A DNA stretch of 64,000 nt. Origin: JABDFW01 sp035550215 (GTDB taxonomy: Bacteria; Bacteroidota; Bacteroidia; Chitinophagales; Chitinophagaceae). The notes under the pieces are model-generated. The model was given only the letters and a program-made list of their open reading frames with translations, made no database searches and was not told where the DNA came from. A program made the translations under genes and the position numbers. Every line of letters begins with the position of its first letter. Position 1 is the first letter of the stretch. Shown in pieces: positions 34,529-42,443 of the stretch. The DNA lies in the NCBI GenBank assembly GCA_035550215.1, contig DASZPM010000028.1:1-64000 (forward strand). The letters are read 5' to 3'.

Positions 34529-35389
34529 TTAACTCCATTCTTCCAAATCTTTTTTAGCCATTACTTTGTATGCTCTTTTAGATACAAATACACTAAACTC
34601 GTACAACGACATAAGCGGAACAAACACAATTGTTTGGCTGTACCAGTCGGGGCTTGGTGTAATAAAGGCTGCTATAACTAAAATAACCACTATAGCATAC
34701 TTACGTGAACGTGTTAAAAATGAAGGGGTAATTATACCTATACGGGTTAGCGCATAAGAAAGTACCGGCATTTCAAATGCCAGGCCGCAACCCAGTATTA
34801 TGGTAGTAAGATTGTCAAGATAGTCGTTAAATGTCGGGATGGTTTTTACAAAATCTGACTGGGCACTCACATGGTAATTCAGCAGGAAGCTAAAAGTAAA
34901 GGGCCCCAATACCATATAGCCAAATGCTGCACCAAGAAAAAAGAAAAAAGATACCCAGAAAATTACAAACCGCGTTCCCCTTATTTCTTTGGGTTTTAAT
35001 GCCGGTTTTACAAAGCGCCAGAATTCCCAGAATATGTATGGGAAGGCTGCTATAAGGCCGCCTACAAAGGCAACGTTGATAGCCCCTAAAAACTGGCCTG
35101 TCATTTCAGTGGTTTGCATGCTTATTACCGGGGCCTGCAAACAAAGGCTGTTACCCAGGCCAAGCATGTGGCTGAAGGAGCAAAAAGCGCGGTAACTTAC
35201 AAAATCAGAATGCAAAGGGCCGGTAATAATGTGGTCGAACACCCAATGCATGTATATGAAAATAATAACGGCAAAAACTAAAATTGAAAGTACAGCGCGG
35301 ATGATATGCCAGCGAAGCTCTTCAAGATGATCAACAAAAGACATTTCCTTTCTTCTTCCGCGCAACCTGTTAAATAAACCTTCCGCCAT
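34529..35389 (-). CDS. tatC: Sec-independent protein translocase TatC
   Basis: A 286-aa inner-membrane protein with six membrane segments. It is the twin-arginine signal receptor of the Tat pathway. Diagnostic features are the N-terminal MSFVDHLEELRWHIIR with the essential Glu, an FWRFVKPALKPKE loop after the second span, and FEMPVLSYALTRIGI. A long first periplasmic loop holds the Cys-containing AFCSFSHMLGLGNSLCLQ insertion, as in many Bacteroidota TatC proteins. TatA/B is not adjacent. The Rieske protein at 58672-59112 is a possible Tat substrate (RREFLK). Confidence 0.95.
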   Translation of the reverse strand: MAEGLFNRLRGRRKEMSFVDHLEELRWHIIRAVLSILVFAVIIFIYMHWVFDHIITGPLHSDFVSYRAFCSFSHMLGLGNSLCLQAPVISMQTTEMTGQFLGAINVAFVGGLIAAFPYIFWEFWRFVKPALKPKEIRGTRFVIFWVSFFFFLGAAFGYMVLGPFTFSFLLNYHVSAQSDFVKTIPTFNDYLDNLTTIILGCGLAFEMPVLSYALTRIGIITPSFLTRSRKYAIVVILVIAAFITPSPDWYSQTIVFVPLMSLYEFSVFVSKRAYKVMAKKDLEEWS

Positions 35390-35417
35390 CGTTATGTTAT
35401 AAAATTAATTATGGGTG

Positions 35418-35425
35418 CAAAGGTA
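35418..35425 (-). promoter_or_regulatory. -7 box TACCTTTG for tatC
   Basis: A perfect TAnnTTTG on the minus strand, 28 nt before ATG 35389. No clear -33 TTTG at the standard spacing. Confidence 0.5.
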
Positions 35426-35481
35426 AAGGGTACAACAGTAATAATGTTATTGATTTGTGAAAGTAGCAAACTTCTTTTTAG

Positions 35482-36591
35482 CTAAGCAAACTTTAACAGC
35501 GGCAGGTTTACCGTAAATATTGAACCGCCGCCTTCATTTGGCACAACAGCAATTTCGCCAAAATTAAATATTACCAGGCGCTTAGCTATATACAAGCCGA
35601 TACCAAGGCCCGAATGGTCGTATTTTTTGGGGCTGAACTGCCTGTAAGGCGATACCTCATCAAGCGTTGCCGGGGGAAATCCCTTCCCGTTGTCTTTAAT
35701 AGTAATAACATAATTTTCCCCTTCAACATCACCTGTTATTTCCACTTTTTGCCCCGGCCGTGAAAACTTAAGGGCATTGTCTGTTATCTCAATAAATATG
35801 CGCAGCAGGTACTCGTATTTAATGCGTACGGCAATATCCAGCAGGTTTATTTCAAGGTCGCCCGGCCTGTTGTACATTTCCAGCGCCATATGCCGAAGTT
35901 CACCTGTTAATTTATTTTTCCACCCTTTTTCGCTTAACCCGTTTGTAAACATAGTAATAAGCTGCGGGTTTAAATCGGCACGCTTTATTTCTTCCAGCAT
36001 CAGCAGGTTTGAAAGAGAATGATTTAGTCTTAAACCAGACTTTAATACTGAAAACAATAACTCCTGTGTTTGCTGCTGGCTGTATTTTCCGTTGGAATTT
36101 ATAAGCAGGTTGGTACCCCCTAATATGCCATGAAGCAGCGTATTAAATTCATGGTAATAGCTGGCAAATACATCCGTATCTACCTCGTGAGCTTTTTGCG
36201 GGTAGGCAGAATTTTGTTTTTGATATCGCTCTAACCTTGTTTTCACTGACCGGAGAAACTCCTTATCGGTAAATGGCTTAAATAAAATATCGTCAGCGCC
36301 CAGGTCCATCGCTTTACGCGCATTGCCAGACTGGGCAGTATAAACAACCACTGGGATATTTTGCAGAAGGGGGTTGCTTCGTATATGGCCAAGTACCTCA
36401 TAACCATCCATCTTGGGCAGCGACGTATTGATGATAATTACATGCGGGTGAAATTCAATGGCATCAAATAATGCAAGCTTTCCGTTACGCGATGTTTTTA
36501 CAACAAAGTCCTGAGCCCCAAGAATACCCTCCAACCTTTCCCTTTCCTTTTCATCATCATCAGCCAGTAAAATTCTTACTTGTTGAGCCAT
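35482..36591 (-). CDS. REC-histidine kinase protein with Asn at the phosphoacceptor site
   Basis: A 369-aa soluble signalling protein. The N-terminal REC domain (about 5-122) keeps the acidic pocket (LADDDE, 9-14), T85 and K105, but the phosphoacceptor position reads IINTSLPKMDG with Asn55 instead of Asp. A divergent HisKA box YYHEFNTLLHGIL has His147. The HATPase domain has ITDNALKFS, IKDNGKGFPP and HSGLGIGLYIAKRLV. The REC domain is therefore probably a constitutive interaction module, while the kinase half may still autophosphorylate. It stands alone. Confidence 0.87.
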   Translation of the reverse strand: MAQQVRILLADDDEKERERLEGILGAQDFVVKTSRNGKLALFDAIEFHPHVIIINTSLPKMDGYEVLGHIRSNPLLQNIPVVVYTAQSGNARKAMDLGADDILFKPFTDKEFLRSVKTRLERYQKQNSAYPQKAHEVDTDVFASYYHEFNTLLHGILGGTNLLINSNGKYSQQQTQELLFSVLKSGLRLNHSLSNLLMLEEIKRADLNPQLITMFTNGLSEKGWKNKLTGELRHMALEMYNRPGDLEINLLDIAVRIKYEYLLRIFIEITDNALKFSRPGQKVEITGDVEGENYVITIKDNGKGFPPATLDEVSPYRQFSPKKYDHSGLGIGLYIAKRLVIFNFGEIAVVPNEGGGSIFTVNLPLLKFA

Positions 36592-36691
36592 TGCAGGGGA
36601 CTTCTTTGGTTATTAGATTTTTTGGTTTTCAATATTAAAGCAATCTGTTGTTACTACTGTGCAAAAAGTGAAAATAAGAAAATTAATAAAA

Positions 36692-37936
36692 TCAACGCAA
36701 TATTTTCATTTTTACCATTTCAATGCGGGTGTCGCTAACATTTGAAATATCAAATTCATATTTATCTATTATAATCCTCTCTTTATAGCCGGGTATTGTT
36801 TCGTGCTGGTTAATAATGTAGCCTGAAAGTGTTTCTGAGCCGTTTGATGGAAAATCAAAATGGTACTTTTCATTCAGGTAATCCAGCTCCAGCCGTCCTG
36901 AAAAAATGTACTCGTTTTCTGAAATCTGCTTTTCTATAAATTCTTCCGTATCATACTCATCTTTAATGTCTCCAAAAATTTCTTCCAGTACATCTTCCAT
37001 AGTTACAATGCCCGCCGTACCGCCAAATTCATCAACAACCCAGGCAATGCTTTTGCGCTCTCTGGTAAACTTATTAATCAGGTCTGTAGCGCTCATGCTT
37101 TCGGGCACAACAGGTATCGGCAGCAATACTGACTTTATTTCAAGTGGTTTCTTAAAAAGGTCAAGCTGGTGTATATAACCGAGTATATTATCCATGTTTT
37201 CGCTGTAAACAACAAGCTTGCTAAGCTTGCTTTCAATAAATTTTTGCCTTACCTGCGCAATGCTCATACGTATATCCACTGCTTCTATTTCTGTACGTGG
37301 CACAAGGCACTGCCTTATCTTTACAGTTGGCAGCGAAAGGGCATTTTCAATAAGTTCAGTGCTCATTTCCTGCAGCGTATCATCTTCTTCTTTTGATTGA
37401 GGGTCAATATGCACCAGGTCTATGGCTGTAAAAGTTTCATTTTTATCTCTTATCCTCGTATTAAAAAGATACTTCAGCAACGACTCAGAAATATTTACAA
37501 AGAATGTTGAAACAGGATAAAATATATCATAAAAAAACTTGCTCAGGGGCGCAAAGAAAATAAGCAGCGAATCAGTTTTTTTGCGAAAAATTGTATTAGG
37601 TAAAAATTCTGCGAAAAGAGAAACAACAATAAATGCAATTACAATATCAATAATGAGCTTTAACCATTCAATAGTTATATTCAGCATTTTTAACGAATCG
37701 GTAACCAGTAAACCATAGGCTACCAAACAAACGGTAAGCCCCGTAACGGTAGACCCCAAAAAACCCGACGGAGTATCCATGTATTGGGAAAGTAAAGCCC
37801 CGCTTCTTTTTCCTTTCTTTTTCCTAAGTTCAATATTCAGCCTGTTTGCACTAATAAATGCAATTTGAATACCCGCAAAAAAGGTAATAAGCAAAAGAGT
37901 AATACCTATATATATGAGGTTGGACAAATGAGCCAT
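36692..37936 (-). CDS. CNNM/CBS-domain membrane protein (HlyC/CorC family)
   Basis: A 414-aa inner-membrane protein. The N-terminal CNNM/DUF21 domain has three to four membrane helices (about 1-165; FFAGIQIAFISANRLNIELRKKKG). Two CBS motifs follow (about 195-315; PRTEIEAVDIRMS and IPVVPESMSATDLINKF, WVVDEFGGTAGIVTMEDVLEEIFGDI) and then a C-terminal CorC/HlyC domain. Relatives are linked to Mg2+ or Co2+ transport. The gliding protein GldE belongs to this class too, but no gldD is next to it, so I do not assign gldE. Confidence 0.88.
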   Translation of the reverse strand: MAHLSNLIYIGITLLLITFFAGIQIAFISANRLNIELRKKKGKRSGALLSQYMDTPSGFLGSTVTGLTVCLVAYGLLVTDSLKMLNITIEWLKLIIDIVIAFIVVSLFAEFLPNTIFRKKTDSLLIFFAPLSKFFYDIFYPVSTFFVNISESLLKYLFNTRIRDKNETFTAIDLVHIDPQSKEEDDTLQEMSTELIENALSLPTVKIRQCLVPRTEIEAVDIRMSIAQVRQKFIESKLSKLVVYSENMDNILGYIHQLDLFKKPLEIKSVLLPIPVVPESMSATDLINKFTRERKSIAWVVDEFGGTAGIVTMEDVLEEIFGDIKDEYDTEEFIEKQISENEYIFSGRLELDYLNEKYHFDFPSNGSETLSGYIINQHETIPGYKERIIIDKYEFDISNVSDTRIEMVKMKILR

Positions 37937-38029
37937 AGACCGAATTTAGTACAAAAGCTGTTACACAGCAAAACCGATTATTATCCGGCAAAATTGAATT
38001 GATAAGTGGATATTATTACTAAAACAACA

Positions 38030-38602
38030 CTATTGGGCAGTCATGGTGCTATCCTGCACAGTTAGCGGTCCGGTAGGATGGAATATTTTAATATCCTTAA
38101 ATGCCTGGTCAGAAGTCAGGCCTGTGCCATGAAGGTCTGTACCGTTCTCTAATACATGCACATTTTTGTCAGTGTAAAACATTTGCTTGTTACGGTCCCA
38201 CCAAAGTTCATCTGTATGCAGCGTATCTCCTTTAACATTATATACCACAACACTGTCGCGCAGTAATACTTTACCAAGGTTAATATAGTGTATGGCATAT
38301 TTTGCAAAAAGCCAGCTTTCAGCTTTAGCACTGTCATCATAAAATTCTACATGTAGTGTTTTGGGGAAAATCATTCTTGCGGTATCGTTTTCTGACTGTG
38401 TCATCACAGGTGCAGTAAGCTTCGCTTTCGGTTTTGCGCCTTCGCTCATATAAGCCGTAATGGTATAGGCTTCATCCCTGCCCTCTTTTTTCCGGCCAAG
38501 GTCGCGCACCTGCTGAAAGTCGTTTGAGCAGCCCCAAACAAAAAAGCAGCCTGCAATAATGGCCGCTTTTGCAGTAAAAATATGTTTATTGGCTTTAATC
38601 AT
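38030..38602 (-). CDS. lptC: LptC-like LPS export lipoprotein
   Basis: A 190-aa periplasmic protein of the LptC/OstA-like fold, which passes LPS from the inner-membrane LptB2FG complex to LptA. The N-terminus has a hydrophobic stretch with a lipobox-like FVWGCS. The body has the repetitive beta-jellyroll pattern (ITAYMSEGAKPKAKLTAPVM, DTLHTDELWWDRNKQMFYTD, TDLHGTGLTSDQAF). The YTDKNVHV and GTGLTSD segments are typical of Bacteroidota LptC. Its start overlaps the outer-membrane protein gene by 8 nt, so the two are in one operon. Confidence 0.82.
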   Translation of the reverse strand: MIKANKHIFTAKAAIIAGCFFVWGCSNDFQQVRDLGRKKEGRDEAYTITAYMSEGAKPKAKLTAPVMTQSENDTARMIFPKTLHVEFYDDSAKAESWLFAKYAIHYINLGKVLLRDSVVVYNVKGDTLHTDELWWDRNKQMFYTDKNVHVLENGTDLHGTGLTSDQAFKDIKIFHPTGPLTVQDSTMTAQ

Positions 38603-39938
38603 ATTTGCGCTTAATGAACCAAATGTCGCTTAATGAGAATCCCACTGAAAATTTAAAAAAGTTTTCCGTAATGTTATTTATTGACGACCCTCTTTTACCA
38701 ATTTCAAAAGAAGTATTAATTAATGTTTGCTGGTTATCGTATTGGCCGCGGTATCTTTTTAATGCAAAGCCAAGGCCAAAAGTAATTGCTTTTACGTTAT
38801 AGCCGTTACCGTCCGCATTTATATAATCCTTACCCGTATAAAATCCAAGGTGATAAGTAGAGCGGCTCCATAAACCGGAAGAAAAAGGGTCAGGAACAAA
38901 CTCTGCGCCGGCATGTACCATCCAGTTATCCATTACCTGGTCTTGCTGCCCGTAAAAGCGGTATTCACTCCATTTGCCGGCGGAATAATCTGCGGCTATT
39001 GACCATTTGTTAAGGGTATAGTCGGTTAACATATTTGACAGCATAAAGCCTGCTACATAATTAAGGGGCATTTTTATTTTGCCGGAAAGGCTGTTCTGCA
39101 TTGATATTGTATCTATAGGCACCATTGCACCATTAACGTCATAATCAAATGTTTCAATTATGGTGTTCATGCTGCCTGTAAGCTCGTGTTTAAGCGTTGC
39201 CGCTGCGCCCAGGTGCAACACGTACGATTGCCTGATTTTGGTTACTTTGTCAGTTTGTGTACCCAGGTTAATGCTTAACTGTGCGCCGGGGTTAAAGAAA
39301 AAACCGCTGTATGCCGTAGTAGTACCGTAATTTGATTTTACGTAAGGGGTGGTAGAATCAACATAGTTTATAATGTTGTTTGTTTCACGCCGGCCAAATT
39401 CGTACCCTACGTTAAGCCCCAGGCTAAAGTTGGTGCCGTTAATTCTTCCCCATCTTTTACCAACGCCTATAAAACCTTGTGTAAGGCCTCCGTTGCCCTG
39501 GTAAAGCTTTTGCAGGCTGTCAACACTGGTGCGGCTTATGTTCTCAACACTATAGTTTATTCTTGCTGCAGGTTTTACACCAAAAGCGCCGCCCCACCCT
39601 TTTGCCCGGTTTAAGGGCACCGCAAATACTACGTAGGAGGGTAGAAAATTAGCAGAATTATATGTTGATGGCGGTGTGCTGCTTTTAAGTGTACGTTGGT
39701 CAATAGTAATACCAACATCAAAAGTTACTATGGGTATGTTGCCATAGCTGGCCGGGTTTATGGTATTAATAGCCTGTGGGTTTGAGTAAGCGGCTGAAAC
39801 ACCGCCCATAGCCCTTGTTGCCACAGGTTGCTGCGGGTATAAGTCTCCTAATCCATATCTTGAAAAAGGTGAGTTTTCCTGCGCCATAGCAGGCACAAAA
39901 GACAGAAGTATAAACGCGATAAAAATACTACGGTACAT
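38595..39938 (-). CDS. Outer-membrane beta-barrel protein
   Basis: A 447-aa exported protein with a clean signal peptide from ATG 39938 (MYRSIFIAFILLSFVPAMAQ). An ATG at 39959 would add seven residues. It begins ENSPFSRYGLGDLYPQQPVATRAMGG, a pattern seen in Bacteroidota outer-membrane proteins related to the FadL/PorV-like transporters. It continues with many amphipathic strands and ends in the aromatic SDIWFIKRKYD. It lies between coaX (11-nt overlap) and lptC (8-nt overlap), an arrangement that suggests envelope assembly, but no function is known to me. Confidence 0.75.
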   Translation of the reverse strand: MYRSIFIAFILLSFVPAMAQENSPFSRYGLGDLYPQQPVATRAMGGVSAAYSNPQAINTINPASYGNIPIVTFDVGITIDQRTLKSSTPPSTYNSANFLPSYVVFAVPLNRAKGWGGAFGVKPAARINYSVENISRTSVDSLQKLYQGNGGLTQGFIGVGKRWGRINGTNFSLGLNVGYEFGRRETNNIINYVDSTTPYVKSNYGTTTAYSGFFFNPGAQLSINLGTQTDKVTKIRQSYVLHLGAAATLKHELTGSMNTIIETFDYDVNGAMVPIDTISMQNSLSGKIKMPLNYVAGFMLSNMLTDYTLNKWSIAADYSAGKWSEYRFYGQQDQVMDNWMVHAGAEFVPDPFSSGLWSRSTYHLGFYTGKDYINADGNGYNVKAITFGLGFALKRYRGQYDNQQTLINTSFEIGKRGSSINNITENFFKFSVGFSLSDIWFIKRKYD

Positions 39939-40659
39939 TGTTAACTTCACTGATAGCATATAAGCCTTTATAGATTAGATAAGGGTCTGCAAATATCTTC
40001 TTTTTGAGGTGCGGCACAAAAAAGGCCATATCTCCCCCGGTTAAAAGCACGTTAAAGTTGCTGTATCTCAACTCATATTCTTCAATAATTCCATCCATTT
40101 CCCTGCTGATTCCAAGTATAACGCCGCTTAGCATATTGGTGCGTGTATCATAGCCGATAAGCGGAATATTGCTGTCAGGCGCCACCAATGGCAATTTTGC
40201 TGTGTACTCGTGCATAGCTTTAAAACGCATTTCAAGCCCGGGTGAAATAGCGCCGCCTAAAAATTCATGAAATTTATTTACAAAATTATAGGTTATACAA
40301 CTGCCCAGGCCTATAACCAGTGTATGCGTGCCCGGGTACACATTAACAGCCGCTGCAACAAGTGCAAGCCTGTCTGCGCCAATGGTTTCGGGTTTGTTAA
40401 CCGGTGTTGTAAACGGCAACTTGCTGCCGGCCCCAAGTTTATGAAACTTTGTGTGTGCCGATAAAACTTCCTCAACAGCGGTGTTGTGGTTTATTACAGA
40501 GGATAGTATGCTTTTGGCCGGCTTAAACTGCTGTACCAGCCTTTCAACAGCTTGCGCATCATCGTTTTCCATTACTGCAGCCTCCTTAAAAATGCCATTG
40601 TCGAATACGGCATATTTAAGCCTGGTGTTACCAAAATCAAAACATAAAGTTGTTTGCAT
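39928..40659 (-). CDS. coaX: Type III pantothenate kinase CoaX
   Basis: A 243-aa ASKHA-fold kinase that phosphorylates pantothenate, the first step of coenzyme A synthesis. Motifs are LCFDFGNTRLKYAVFD (phosphate 1), PETIGADRLALVAAAV (pantothenate site), LGSCITYNFV (phosphate 2) and GGAISPGLEMR. ATG 40659 (MQTTLCFDFGN) is chosen; an upstream start at 40713 overlaps the preceding gene and adds a spurious hydrophobic tail. Monovalent-cation-dependent type III enzymes resist feedback by CoA. Confidence 0.92.
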   Translation of the reverse strand: MQTTLCFDFGNTRLKYAVFDNGIFKEAAVMENDDAQAVERLVQQFKPAKSILSSVINHNTAVEEVLSAHTKFHKLGAGSKLPFTTPVNKPETIGADRLALVAAAVNVYPGTHTLVIGLGSCITYNFVNKFHEFLGGAISPGLEMRFKAMHEYTAKLPLVAPDSNIPLIGYDTRTNMLSGVILGISREMDGIIEEYELRYSNFNVLLTGGDMAFFVPHLKKKIFADPYLIYKGLYAISEVNNVP

Positions 40660-40696
40660 GCAGCTATAAATTGGTATACTTAAACAGAAAATTGTT

Positions 40697-41338
40697 TTAT
40701 ATATCCAGGTCAAAGCCCTTTAACTCCTTAAAATGCCCGTTTAACTGAACCTTCTCCTTCAAATATTCCGCGCCTTTAATTACAGGTATTATTTTCTTGA
40801 GGTGCCTTTTCAGGTACTCCAGCCGCTGGCTTTCGTACATCAGCCCCAGCAACTCATGCTCTTCTTCAAGCGATAACCCGGCGTGGTGTGCCACATCGTA
40901 GCTAACCAGTTCTTCATCAGGCTTATTAAATTCTTTATTAACCTTAAGCAAGGTGTGCAATGCCCGTATATCTTCCAGTATACGCAGCATCATAACAGTA
41001 TTTTTAGCTTTATTGTTTGCGGGGTAATTTACAATGGCGCCGCTGTATAGCCTGTCAGGAACAGTTTTTATCACTTCCAGTATTTTAAAAACGTCGCCGC
41101 CGCGCGTAGTTATGTCCATCCGCCCGTCATCATACACCTTTACAATTTCTGCAATATTTACCAATGTGCCGGTATCACTTATTTTCTCGTTTAATACTGC
41201 GGGTATGCCAAACGCCTTTTTTTCCAGGTAACATTGGTTTACCAATTGCTTGTAGCGCTCCTCAAATATGTGAAGGTTAAGTGCTTCGCCCGGGTAAACA
41301 ACAATACCCAACGGAAATATGGGAACAAAATTTATCAT
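40697..41338 (-). CDS. LON N-terminal substrate-binding domain protein
   Basis: A 213-aa stand-alone version of the N-terminal substrate-recognition domain of Lon (PUA-like, PF02190). It starts with FVPIFPLGIVVYPGEALNLHIFEERYKQL and ends in a helical part. No ATPase or protease domain is present. Such proteins are common but poorly understood; adaptor or RNA/protein-binding roles have been proposed. It has its own -7 box and lies upstream of coaX with a 37-nt gap, so it probably heads the lptC operon. Confidence 0.85.
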   Translation of the reverse strand: MINFVPIFPLGIVVYPGEALNLHIFEERYKQLVNQCYLEKKAFGIPAVLNEKISDTGTLVNIAEIVKVYDDGRMDITTRGGDVFKILEVIKTVPDRLYSGAIVNYPANNKAKNTVMMLRILEDIRALHTLLKVNKEFNKPDEELVSYDVAHHAGLSLEEEHELLGLMYESQRLEYLKRHLKKIIPVIKGAEYLKEKVQLNGHFKELKGFDLDI

Positions 41339-41349
41339 AATCTTGCCTG

Positions 41350-41357
41350 CAAATGTA
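41350..41357 (-). promoter_or_regulatory. -7 box TACATTTG for the Lon-domain operon
   Basis: A perfect TAnnTTTG on the minus strand, 11 nt before ATG 41338. With the plus-strand box at 41400-41407 it makes a compact divergent promoter region. Confidence 0.5.
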
Positions 41358-41399
41358 AGCGGTTAACGGCTTTATAAAAAAGTTGCCGCATTCTGTAGT

Positions 41400-41407
41400 T
41401 ATCTTTG
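41400..41407 (+). promoter_or_regulatory. -7 box TATCTTTG for the GT2 glycosyltransferase
   Basis: A perfect TAnnTTTG, 19 nt before ATG 41427. A TTG lies only 14 nt upstream, too close for a normal -33 element. Confidence 0.5.
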
Positions 41408-41426
41408 CAAGTCATAACCCCCCGGC

Positions 41427-42194
41427 ATGAAAAAATGCTCTGTCGTAATTATTACATATAACGAAGAAAAAAATATTGAAAAATGCCTGCAGAGCGTGGA
41501 AAGGTTTGCCGACGAAATTGTTGTTGTAGACTCATATTCAACCGATAACACCAAAAAAATTTGCATCGCGCATAATGTTCGTTTTATTGAACATGCCTTT
41601 GAAGGATATATTGAGCAAAAAAATTTTGCCCTGGCGCAGGCCGCCAACGACTATGTACTCTCGCTTGATGCAGATGAAGCCGTGGACAGCGTACTTCTGC
41701 AAAATATAATGGCTGAAAAACAAAAAGGCTTTGCCTTTGATGGATATGAAATGAACCGGAGCAATTTTTTTTGTGGCAGGTGGATTAGGCACGGCACATG
41801 GTACCCGGACAGAAAATTGCGGCTTATAAACAGGCAAAAAGCGCAATGGGGCGGCATTAACCCGCACGATAAAATTATTATGCAGCCCAAAAGCAGCTTG
41901 TGCCGGCTTAAAGGTGATATTTTGCATTATACCTACTATACAATTGAAGAACTGGTAGCACAAACAAACCGTTTTACTACCATACAGGCTGAAGCTATGT
42001 TTGCGGCAAACAAAAAACCAGGTTACGTTAAGCTGTACCTCAGTTCATTGTCAGCATTTGTGGTGGGATATTTTATTAAGCTTGGCTTCCTGGACGGCTA
42101 CGACGGTTTTATTATCGCCAGGTCTGTAGCATACGGCTCAATGCTTAAATACGCCAAACTACGGCGGCTGTGGCGAAACAGCGCCAATAAATAA
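41427..42194 (+). CDS. Family 2 glycosyltransferase (WaaE/KdtX-like)
   Basis: A 255-aa GT-A transferase. It has the nucleotide-binding start SVVIITYNEEKNIEKCLQSV, VVVDSYSTDNT, and the metal-binding DADE (LSLDADEAVD). The segment YEMNRSNFFCGRWIRHGTWYPDRKLRL is typical of the LPS-core beta-1,4-glucosyltransferase WaaE/KdtX group. The C-terminal ~40 residues (LYLSSLSAFVVGYFIKLGFLDGYDGF) form an amphipathic membrane anchor. It probably adds a hexose to the LPS inner core. It is divergent from the Lon-domain gene. Confidence 0.87.
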   Translation: MKKCSVVIITYNEEKNIEKCLQSVERFADEIVVVDSYSTDNTKKICIAHNVRFIEHAFEGYIEQKNFALAQAANDYVLSLDADEAVDSVLLQNIMAEKQKGFAFDGYEMNRSNFFCGRWIRHGTWYPDRKLRLINRQKAQWGGINPHDKIIMQPKSSLCRLKGDILHYTYYTIEELVAQTNRFTTIQAEAMFAANKKPGYVKLYLSSLSAFVVGYFIKLGFLDGYDGFIIARSVAYGSMLKYAKLRRLWRNSANK

Positions 42195-42443
42195 CGGTTT
42201 AATTTGCGGTATGTAATTTGCGTGGAATATAATATAGGCAGGCCGCGTAACCGGCTTCATTCATCAAAAATTATTTTGTTTTTAAATATTTTGCCGTAAC
42301 ATTGCAACGGAAACAAGCTGATTAGTCTTTACCAATCCTCTCAGCTCACCTGTTTTCTTTGTAATCAACCAATAATATTTTTCTTCAATCAAGCAAGGCT
42401 GGATTTTAACGATTAAAAACATTATTTCTTTTTAGAACATTTT
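42195..42443 (+). promoter_or_regulatory. Upstream region and leader of rho
   Basis: A 249-nt region before rho. TTTCTTTG at about 42354-42361 is one base off the -7 consensus and would give a leader of about 75-80 nt, rich in A and T with C-rich patches. Rho genes are often autoregulated through their leader; that is an inference here. Confidence 0.3.

Noticed and set aside
36692..37936. Assignment as gliding protein GldE
   Set aside because: GldE shares the CNNM/CBS/CorC layout, but no gldD or other gld gene is adjacent, so the general family name is safer.
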